Source: Bacillota bacterium (GTDB lineage Bacteria > Bacillota > Clostridia > Christensenellales > SZUA-584). From it: 11,384 nucleotides of DNA. Both the position numbers and the translations under genes were made by a program. Positions 5,897-11,384 of the stretch are shown piece by piece. The stretch spans positions 1 to 11,384 of the forward strand of contig JAEWCC010000034.1 of the NCBI GenBank assembly GCA_023390815.1, read 5' to 3'. The notes under the pieces are model-generated. The model did no database searches. It was given only the letters and a program-made list of their open reading frames with translations, and was not told the DNA's origin. Each line of letters opens with the position of its first letter. Position 1 is the stretch's first letter.

Positions 5897-6910
5897 GTGG
5901 AGACGAAAATAGATACCAGGCCGATGACACCGTTATCGTCCGAGAAAAAACTTGGGATAGGTTATCGGTTATTTCTTTCGCCGGAAATCGGTGTGTTAAT
6001 CCCGATTCTGGTTTTATGTGTGGTCACATCCTTGATCAACCCGAACTTCCTGACCTGGAAGTATATCGCATCCATATTGACCGGGTCAATATTTATCGGC
6101 GCGTGCTCCCTGGGCGAAAGCTTGGTCATCATGTCGGGCGAGATCGACTTGTCCGTTGGCCTGACGGGTACCTTCGCCGGCATCATGATGGGCGTCGCTG
6201 CCGCAACCTGGGGCCTCGGGCTTATCCCGTGCCTGATTATCGGTCTCGCAGCAGGCGCGCTGGTCGGTTGGGTGAACGGTTATGTGTCATGCAAAATCGG
6301 GCTTACGTCGTGGATTGTGACACTGGCAACGAACTATATCTGCAGGGGTCTCGCGGTGACGATCAGCAAAGGCTTGCCCATATCGATCCAGAGCCTGGGC
6401 ACCTCGGCCTTTACGCGTCCCAAACCGCTGGGCCTGAGCTGGCTGTTCTTCGTATTCATCGCGATCATCATTATTTTGGACCTGGTGATACGCAGAACGA
6501 AATTCGGATATAAACTGCGCGCGGTGGGCGGAAACCGCGAAGCCGCTCAGATGGCGGGTATCAATGTGGTCCGCATCAAGATTGCCGTATTTACAATTGC
6601 AGGAATGCTGGCAGCAGTCGGCGGCATATTCGACGTACTCAGTGCCGCAACCGCCAGTTCATCGACAGGATTAGACCGTGAGTTCCGTGCGATTATCTGC
6701 TGCGCAATCGGCGGCATCAGCATGTCCGGCGGCGTCGGTTCGGCTTTCGGTGTGGGCCTCGGCGTACTGCTGTTCCACACACTGTGGTACTGCCTGCGAA
6801 TACTCGACGTAGATACCAACCTGCAGTTGGTGCTGATCGGCTTCATACTCATACTTGCGGTATTGATGGATATCCAGCGTAAGCGCGTTGAAGCCCGGAA
6901 AATGGTCTGA
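5897..6910 (+). CDS. CUT2 sugar ABC transporter permease 1
   Basis: The product is 337 residues, an integral membrane protein of the RbsC/XylH class (BPD_transp_2). Many hydrophobic segments are visible, starting at about 31-48 and ending at about 313-325. GEIDLSVG (81-88) is the family signature found as GGIDLSVG in RbsC. REAAQMAGINV (214-224) is the cytoplasmic loop that docks on the ATPase. It starts at GTG: AGGGGAG (5883-5889) lies 7 nt upstream, and the next ATG is residue 10. The gaps of 23 bp to the ATPase and 16 bp to permease 2 indicate one operon. It most likely forms a heterodimer with the second permease, since the two genes differ clearly. Confidence 0.95.
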   Translation: METKIDTRPMTPLSSEKKLGIGYRLFLSPEIGVLIPILVLCVVTSLINPNFLTWKYIASILTGSIFIGACSLGESLVIMSGEIDLSVGLTGTFAGIMMGVAAATWGLGLIPCLIIGLAAGALVGWVNGYVSCKIGLTSWIVTLATNYICRGLAVTISKGLPISIQSLGTSAFTRPKPLGLSWLFFVFIAIIIILDLVIRRTKFGYKLRAVGGNREAAQMAGINVVRIKIAVFTIAGMLAAVGGIFDVLSAATASSSTGLDREFRAIICCAIGGISMSGGVGSAFGVGLGVLLFHTLWYCLRILDVDTNLQLVLIGFILILAVLMDIQRKRVEARKMV

Positions 6911-6926
6911 GCGGAGGAATGAAACG

Positions 6927-7928
6927 ATGAACGAAAAGGTTATCTATAAAAGAGAAAGCATATTTAGACGCTTTTTGAGAAGCGACGAATTCAGCGTACT
7001 CATTCCGTTGGCAGTGATCGTATTCGGTACATGGCTTTTCCGGCATGACTTTCTGACAGCGGACAACTTTTCTGCGATGTTCATGCAGATTCCGTTTATT
7101 GCAATCACCGCCCTGGGCGCCGCATTCCCGCTGATGACGGGCAATGTCGATATATCTACTGGTAAAGTCGCTGGATTTTCAGGCGTTATTATGGCGGCGC
7201 TGGCTGTGGACGGCGGATGGAATATCTGGATTGCAATGCTATTTGCGCTGGCTTGTGCCGCAATCATCGGTGTTGTCAACGGCGTGCTGGTAGTCCACTT
7301 TGGTGTCAACGACTTTGTCGCAACGATGGGCACGCTCTACATGGTAGGCGGCGCGCGCTATCTGTTCATCAAGGGATATCAGTTCTCGCTCAACACGATG
7401 CCGGAAAACTCTGCGGCTTTTAAGCTGATTAATGTATTCAACCAACGCTATCTGGATATGCCGCTTTATTTCTGGCTCATGCTCCTGATCTTTGCAATCG
7501 CTTTTGTGGTGATTAAAAAGACGCTGTGGGGCAGAAGGCTGCTGGCTACAGGCGATAACCGCGAGGTGGCGGTCCTGGCCGGTATCAATGTGAAAAGTAT
7601 GCGTATGACCGCTTATGTCCTCTCTGCGCTGTTAGCGGGCCTCGCAGGCATCCTGCTCACCCTCGACGTCGGTATCGGACTGCCGGAGACGGGTGACGGC
7701 TGGGAGTTCCGCGCGATTGCGGGCTGCGCCGTAGGTGGCGTCAGTTTGGCAGGCGGCAAAGGATCACCGCTCGGCGTGCTGCTCGGTGTCTCGCTTGTGT
7801 TCATCGCGGAAAGCGCGATCATATTCGTCGGACTGCCGACCACGATGCGTATCGCGGTGCAGGGCGCGCTGATGGCGGCTGCAGTGCTGTTCGACCTGTA
7901 TAAACAGCGCCGTAAGATCCCCGCATAA
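6927..7928 (+). CDS. CUT2 sugar ABC transporter permease 2
   Basis: The product is 333 residues and belongs to the same BPD_transp_2 family as its neighbour, but with low identity. TGNVDISTG (71-79) replaces GEIDLSVG, and NREVAVLAGINV (211-222) is the ATPase-docking loop. Hydrophobic segments run from about 22-37 to near the C-terminus, which ends in a basic QRRKIPA tail. ATG at 6927 is preferred over the in-frame ATG at 6888, because GGAGG (6913-6917) lies 9 nt before it and the earlier start would overlap the end of permease 1. A pair of unlike permeases is known from the AI-2 importer LsrCD and some polyol or sugar importers, whereas ribose and xylose systems usually use one permease gene. 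The SDR gene follows after 44 bp. Confidence 0.95.
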   Translation: MNEKVIYKRESIFRRFLRSDEFSVLIPLAVIVFGTWLFRHDFLTADNFSAMFMQIPFIAITALGAAFPLMTGNVDISTGKVAGFSGVIMAALAVDGGWNIWIAMLFALACAAIIGVVNGVLVVHFGVNDFVATMGTLYMVGGARYLFIKGYQFSLNTMPENSAAFKLINVFNQRYLDMPLYFWLMLLIFAIAFVVIKKTLWGRRLLATGDNREVAVLAGINVKSMRMTAYVLSALLAGLAGILLTLDVGIGLPETGDGWEFRAIAGCAVGGVSLAGGKGSPLGVLLGVSLVFIAESAIIFVGLPTTMRIAVQGALMAAAVLFDLYKQRRKIPA

Positions 7929-7972
7929 AACGTAAACCAATTTTAATTTACATACTGCATGGAGGAATAGAC

Positions 7973-8764
7973 ATGAAAGTGGATTTGAACGGCCGCGTTG
8001 CGATTGTAACAGGCGGAGGCGGTGCAATTGGCGGCGCCATGGCGCAGCAGCTGGCCGCAAACGGCGCTAAGGTCGTTGTCGCGGGACGCACGATCGATAC
8101 GCTGCAAAAAGTTGTGGACGATGTCACCGCAATGGGCGGCACTGCCGCTGCGGTAGTCACGGATGTGGGAGACAAGAAGAGCGCGGCGGAGATGGTGGAG
8201 AAGACCGTGGCGTTGTATGGCCGGGTAGACGTGCTGGTCAATAACGCAGGTATCAATGGCGGCCCCGAATACCGCAAGCCGATACACGAATATGACGACG
8301 ATTTATGGCACCGGATCATCAACGTCGATCTCAATGGCGTATACTACTGCTCCAAGCCCGCGATTAAGCAGATGATCGCGCAGGGCGGTAGCGGCAGCAT
8401 CATCAACATCGGTTCCATCGTAGGCCTGACGCCGCTGCGGCTGCAGTGCGCGTTTACTGCGGCAAAAGCGGGCGTGTTTAACCTGACCAAAGCCATGGCG
8501 CTCGAACTTGCGGAGCACAATATCCGCGTCAACGGTATCGCGCCGGGTTCGATTATGTTTGAAGGCACCAAAAAGCTGTTCTATGCGGACCCCGTACGCG
8601 CGGAGGCTCTGCTTTCCCACATACCGCAAAAGCGTCCCGGCCAGCCCGAAGATATCGCATATATGACGTGCTTCCTCGCTTCGGATGAGGCGTCGTCGTA
8701 CATGACCGGCAGTATCATCACCATCGACGGCGGTTGGATCTGCGGTTATACGCGGGATTTCTGA
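7973..8764 (+). CDS. SDR-family oxidoreductase with Phe at the catalytic Tyr position
   Basis: The product is 263 residues, a classical short-chain dehydrogenase by length and layout. The Rossmann nucleotide motif is TGGGGAIG (13-20), NNAG is at 90-93, and the C-terminal MTGSIITIDGGW (244-255) is typical. Ser148 (IGSIVG) and Lys165 sit where the catalytic Ser and Lys are expected, 17 apart. However, the YxxxK tyrosine is Phe161 (AFTAAK, codon TTT at 8453-8455). In known SDRs this Tyr is the acid/base residue, so ordinary dehydrogenase activity should be strongly reduced unless another group replaces it. The frame is intact and family motifs are otherwise well kept, which argues against simple decay. 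The RBS GGAGG lies about 7 nt before the ATG. It sits between permease 2 and the zinc dehydrogenase, 54 bp before the latter. Its substrate is unknown; a binding, epimerase-like or specialised redox role is possible. Confidence 0.93.
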   Translation: MKVDLNGRVAIVTGGGGAIGGAMAQQLAANGAKVVVAGRTIDTLQKVVDDVTAMGGTAAAVVTDVGDKKSAAEMVEKTVALYGRVDVLVNNAGINGGPEYRKPIHEYDDDLWHRIINVDLNGVYYCSKPAIKQMIAQGGSGSIINIGSIVGLTPLRLQCAFTAAKAGVFNLTKAMALELAEHNIRVNGIAPGSIMFEGTKKLFYADPVRAEALLSHIPQKRPGQPEDIAYMTCFLASDEASSYMTGSIITIDGGWICGYTRDF

Positions 8765-8818
8765 GATCCCGACAATCCCCAAAATAGACAGATGTGACAG
8801 CATCGGATGAGGTGAAAA

Positions 8819-9862
8819 ATGAAGGTATTATTGGCGTACGCGCCAGGTGAGCTTCGCGTTGTCGAAATGGAGAAACCGAAGCCCGGTCCCCGTGAAGTTC
8901 TGGCCAAAGTAGCACATTGCGGGGTCTGTGCGACGGATATCGCCATCTATAAAGGCACGCTGGAGCTGGGTGAGGGGAACAATCCAATCTACCCGGTGAG
9001 ACTTGGCCATGAATGGTCGGGCGTTGTGGTAGAGACGGGATGTGAAACCTGGCGTTTGAAGCCGGGCGATCCCATCATCAGCGATACGGGATATTCCTGC
9101 GGAGAATGTGAATTCTGTCTGCGGGGCGAATATCAGTGCTGCGAAAACGGCCGCGCGATCGGCACGATCCGCGACTGCTGGCCCGGCGCTTTTGCGGAAT
9201 ATATGCTGATACCGGAACGCCTGGCGTTCAAAGTACCGGCAAACGTCGGGCTCGACGAAGCCGCGCTGGTGGAACCCGCCAGCATCGGCCTTTATGGCCT
9301 GATGCGTGCACCGTATGGCCCCGGAACCAATCTGCTCGTCATCGGCACAGGCCCGATCGGTCTTGGCGGCATGGCATGCGCAAAGGGCATGGGTGTGGGC
9401 AAAACGCTGCTGGCCGGAAGAAAAGATAAAAAGCTTGAGATTGGCCGCACAATGGGTGCCGATGTGCTGGTCAACACCACGAAAGAGAGCCTTCTTGACG
9501 TGGTGATGCGCGAGACGAATGGCCGCGGCATGGATGTAATCATGGATACCACGGGCGACCCGAGTATCTTTAACGAAGTGCTGGATATGCTGCGTCCCAG
9601 CGGCACGCTCGTGATACCGGGATTCTATGAACAGGAACTGAACCACGTGATGCTGGATAAGCTGATTGTGCGCAACTGCACGCTGGTAGGCGCGGCGGGT
9701 ACACCGGGTATGCAGCCCAAAATTCTTGATATGCTGGCGCACGGCCATACTTCATTGCGTCCGATGATCACCGACCGTTTTGAATTCGACAAAGTTACGC
9801 AAGCTTTCAGCGCAGTAACCGAGCGTAATGACAGCCGCGTCAAGGTTCTGGTGGATTTCTAA
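8819..9862 (+). CDS. Zinc-dependent medium-chain alcohol/polyol dehydrogenase
   Basis: The product is 347 residues and cytosolic, of the sorbitol/threonine dehydrogenase branch of the MDR superfamily. It oxidises a secondary alcohol with NAD(P). Catalytic zinc ligands are Cys37 (CGVCATD, 34-40), His64-Glu65 (GHE) and Glu152 (VEPASIG). The structural zinc site is Cys94, Cys97, Cys100 and Cys108. The Rossmann motif is GTGPIGLG (176-183). At the end of the second strand the residues are AGRKDKK (199-205) rather than the Asp that marks strict NAD enzymes, so NADP use is possible. The RBS GAGG (8809-8812) is 6 nt before the ATG. With a transporter and a ribokinase-like kinase beside it, the likely job is oxidation of an imported sugar alcohol to a ketose, or the reverse; the exact substrate is not visible. 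Confidence 0.95.
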   Translation: MKVLLAYAPGELRVVEMEKPKPGPREVLAKVAHCGVCATDIAIYKGTLELGEGNNPIYPVRLGHEWSGVVVETGCETWRLKPGDPIISDTGYSCGECEFCLRGEYQCCENGRAIGTIRDCWPGAFAEYMLIPERLAFKVPANVGLDEAALVEPASIGLYGLMRAPYGPGTNLLVIGTGPIGLGGMACAKGMGVGKTLLAGRKDKKLEIGRTMGADVLVNTTKESLLDVVMRETNGRGMDVIMDTTGDPSIFNEVLDMLRPSGTLVIPGFYEQELNHVMLDKLIVRNCTLVGAAGTPGMQPKILDMLAHGHTSLRPMITDRFEFDKVTQAFSAVTERNDSRVKVLVDF

Positions 9863-9891
9863 ACCGTACTTTTCTTCATCCTCCTCCTGCT

Positions 9892-9914
9892 GGTGCGAAT
9901 TTGCGAGCCGCACC
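9892..9914. repeat. Short inverted repeat after the dehydrogenase gene
   Basis: GGTGCG (9892-9897) and CGCACC (9909-9914) can form a 6-bp stem. It is the first of two stem-loops in the 164-bp gap between the dehydrogenase and the PfkB kinase. No T-tract follows, so it is not a convincing terminator. Confidence 0.4.
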
Positions 9915-9932
9915 GCAATCGGAAGACTCATC

Positions 9933-9973
9933 GAAAGCAACAGCGTGCGCAAAATGCCTCGTCTGTTGCTTTC
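9933..9973. repeat. 11-bp perfect inverted repeat between dehydrogenase and kinase genes
   Basis: GAAAGCAACAG (9933-9943) and CTGTTGCTTTC (9963-9973) pair perfectly around a 19-nt loop. There is no T-tract downstream, so RNA processing or stability is more likely than termination; a DNA-binding site is another option. It ends 53 bp before the kinase start codon. Confidence 0.6.
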
Positions 9974-10026
9974 AGATGCCGGTGAACGGTGGCGCACTGG
10001 GTGGGGGCAAAAACAGGAGAGCAGTT

Positions 10027-10959
10027 ATGAAAAAACGCGTCGTGGTGTTTGGTAGCTATGTGACCGATCTGACCAGCCGCTCGAACGGGTTGCCGAAGCC
10101 CGGACAAACGCTCATCGGCAGTTCCTTCAAGCTGGGGCCGGGTGGAAAAGGCTCCAATCAGGCGGTTGCGGCGTTCCGCGCAGGCGCGGACGTTACGCTG
10201 GTCACCAAGCTTGGAGACGATATATTTGGAAAAGCAGCGCTCGATTTCTATGCCAAAGAGGGCATGGATACGGGCTTTATTTTAACCGATCCGGAAAAGG
10301 AAACAGGCGCGGCGCTCATCATGGTGGATGAGACGAGCGCGCAGAATGAGATCGTCGTGATTAGCGGCGCATGCGGCAACATCACGGAAGCGGATATCGA
10401 GCGCGCAAGACCGCTGATCGAAAGCGCCGGGTTCCTGCTGCTGCAGCTTGAGATCAACTTTGATGCGCTGACCCGCGTAATCGACATCGCGCATGCAGCG
10501 GGCGTCACGGTCGTGTTAAACCCCGCTCCTGCGGCATCCCTGCCGGACGAGGTACTGCGCAAGGTGGATATCATTGCGCCGAACGAAACGGAGGCGCAGA
10601 CGCTGACCGGAGTCACGATTCAAAACGTGGAGGACGCGCAGCGCGCAGCGGCGGTGTTCTTTGAAAAGGGTGTGAAACAGGTCGTCATCACGCTGGGATA
10701 CATGGGCGCTTTTGCGACGGACGGAGCAAAAAGCGAGCTGGTGCCGCGCATCAGCGTGGACGCGGTGGACACGACGGGTGCAGGCGACGCATTTTTAGGC
10801 GGGTTTTTAACCGCCCTGTCTGAAGGGCGCAGCCTGTTTGACGCGCTCCGGTTTGGCAACGCGACAGGCGCGCTTTCAGTGACGAAAAAGGGAACCGCTC
10901 CCGCGATGCCAAGGCGTACCGAGATCGACGAACTGATGAAAAGAACCTATCATAACTGA
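10027..10959 (+). CDS. Ribokinase-like PfkB-family carbohydrate kinase
   Basis: The product is 310 residues, the standard ribokinase length, and cytosolic. It phosphorylates a sugar hydroxyl with ATP. Asp14 (GSYVTD) is in the sugar-binding position, GPGGKGSNQA (37-46) is PfkB signature 1, NPAPA (165-169) and PNETEA (185-190) are typical ribokinase motifs, and DTTGAGDAF (248-256) is signature 2 with catalytic base Asp254 and the GAG anion hole. Conservation is closer to RbsK than to fructokinase or KDG kinase, so a pentose or pentulose is a fair guess. ATG at 10027 is supported by AGGAGA (10015-10020); the frame open back to 9901 is spurious and covers the inverted repeat. It is the probable step that traps the sugar after the dehydrogenase reaction. 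The next gene starts 25 bp downstream. Confidence 0.93.
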   Translation: MKKRVVVFGSYVTDLTSRSNGLPKPGQTLIGSSFKLGPGGKGSNQAVAAFRAGADVTLVTKLGDDIFGKAALDFYAKEGMDTGFILTDPEKETGAALIMVDETSAQNEIVVISGACGNITEADIERARPLIESAGFLLLQLEINFDALTRVIDIAHAAGVTVVLNPAPAASLPDEVLRKVDIIAPNETEAQTLTGVTIQNVEDAQRAAAVFFEKGVKQVVITLGYMGAFATDGAKSELVPRISVDAVDTTGAGDAFLGGFLTALSEGRSLFDALRFGNATGALSVTKKGTAPAMPRRTEIDELMKRTYHN

Positions 10960-10984
10960 ACCAAACTTATAAGGGGTGAATGCG

Positions 10985-11384
10985 ATGGAAAATCAATTGG
11001 TTCCTTTGGGGCTGCGGCGTGACGGTTCTTACTACACGCGCATCGAATGGGCGAGCCATACGGAGTCTGACCCGACGTTCTGGGTAGTCAACCTGATACG
11101 GGACGATACGGAGCGCAACGGCGGAACATGGGGCGCGAATACGCTGGGACCCGCGCACGTGGTGTTAAGCTTCTTCGGTGAGAGCCAAAAGGTCAGAAAA
11201 ATCCGCATATTCCGCAACGTGGGGCTCGATATCAGCATACTCGAAGAACTTGCGAAAACCATCGATATCTATACCAGCAACACGGACGAGCCCCGCAAGC
11301 TGCGCCGTAAGGAAGACAAGATTGATGACGTACCGTGGACGTTCCTGATGCGCGTGGATATGGAGAAAGCCGAAGGCTGGCAGG
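10985..11384 (+). CDS. Unrecognised protein, N-terminal part; possible galactose-binding (discoidin-like) fold
   Basis: An open frame runs from ATG at 10985 past the window end, with 133 complete codons visible. AAGGGGTGA (10971-10979) is a good Shine-Dalgarno match about 8 nt upstream. The protein has no signal peptide or membrane segment and is rich in charged residues and tryptophan. The stretch VRKIRIFRNVGLDIS (about 70-84) followed by IDIYTSN (92-98) recalls F5/8-type C/galactose-binding beta-sandwich domains, in which a strand with KIRI/VRI is followed by a strand ending in YTS. WGANTLGPAHVVLSF (49-63) would be the preceding strand. This resemblance is weak and I do not recognise a family. 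Position at the end of the operon suggests a role in using the same sugar, but no function can be assigned. Confidence 0.82.
   Translation, partial: MENQLVPLGLRRDGSYYTRIEWASHTESDPTFWVVNLIRDDTERNGGTWGANTLGPAHVVLSFFGESQKVRKIRIFRNVGLDISILEELAKTIDIYTSNTDEPRKLRRKEDKIDDVPWTFLMRVDMEKAEGWQ

Noticed and set aside
9811..9828. GTAACCGAGCGTAA, resembling part of the operator, inside the zinc dehydrogenase gene
   Set aside because: Dyad symmetry and half-site spacing do not fit the 18-bp operator; it is likely a coincidence in coding sequence.
9901..10026. N-terminal extension of the PfkB kinase
   Set aside because: It has no RBS, covers the 11-bp inverted repeat, and the ribokinase fold starts at the MKKRVVVFGS of the ATG at 10027.
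10474..10491. CGCGTAATCGACATCGCG in the kinase gene, 12 of 18 matches to the inverted operator
   Set aside because: One half-site is destroyed and it lies in a conserved coding stretch; expected by chance at this G+C.
1..11384. Mobile elements, tRNA or rRNA genes, phage or plasmid features
   Set aside because: No transposase or integrase motifs, no terminal inverted repeats flanking genes, no tRNA-like cloverleaf and no rRNA-like sequence were seen; the gene order is that of an ordinary catabolic locus.

Overview
The window looks like a chromosomal piece of a Gram-positive member of the Clostridia/Bacillota with moderately high G+C. The signs are AAAGGAGG-type ribosome binding sites, sigma-A-like promoters, a solute-binding lipoprotein with a Ser/Thr/Pro/Glu-rich linker, and protein sequences of clostridial flavour. 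An uncultured gut-type lineage such as Christensenellales or Oscillospirales is a guess, not something the sequence proves. All recognised genes lie on the + strand.

Layout. (1) 1-200: the last 40 residues of a phosphoglycerate kinase-like gene, closed by a good intrinsic terminator. (2) 200-1338: a separate unit with a palindrome, a near-consensus promoter (TTGAAT-17-TATAAT) and a divergent ROK-family protein. (3) 1339-2517: a LacI-family repressor preceded by a degenerate copy of its likely operator. (4) 2518-2994: a 477-bp non-coding control region with four copies of a LacI-type operator (consensus GGCGTAAYCGRTTACGCC) spaced 88, 83 and 86 bp apart, framed by one promoter upstream of the array and one downstream. 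(5) 2995-7928: a CUT2 (ribose/xylose/AI-2 class) ABC importer made of a lipoprotein binding protein, a double-domain ATPase and two different permeases. Two hairpins lie between the binding protein and the ATPase. (6) 7973-10959: a short-chain dehydrogenase (SDR) with Phe in place of the catalytic Tyr, a zinc alcohol/polyol dehydrogenase and a ribokinase-like PfkB kinase. (7) 10985 to the end: the start of an unrecognised protein, possibly with a galactose-binding (discoidin-like) fold.

How it fits together (inference). The importer brings in a sugar or sugar alcohol, the dehydrogenases interconvert alcohol and keto forms, and the ribokinase-like enzyme phosphorylates the product so that it enters central metabolism. 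The LacI protein would sense the substrate or an intermediate and control the cluster through the operator array, probably also repressing itself. The substrate cannot be read from the sequence; a pentitol, other polyol or rare pentose/ketose is the most natural guess.

The most unusual items are the regularly spaced four-operator array and its odd geometry relative to the two promoters, the Tyr-to-Phe SDR, and the ROK protein that lacks both the zinc cysteines and the sugar-contacting Glu of the ExGH motif.
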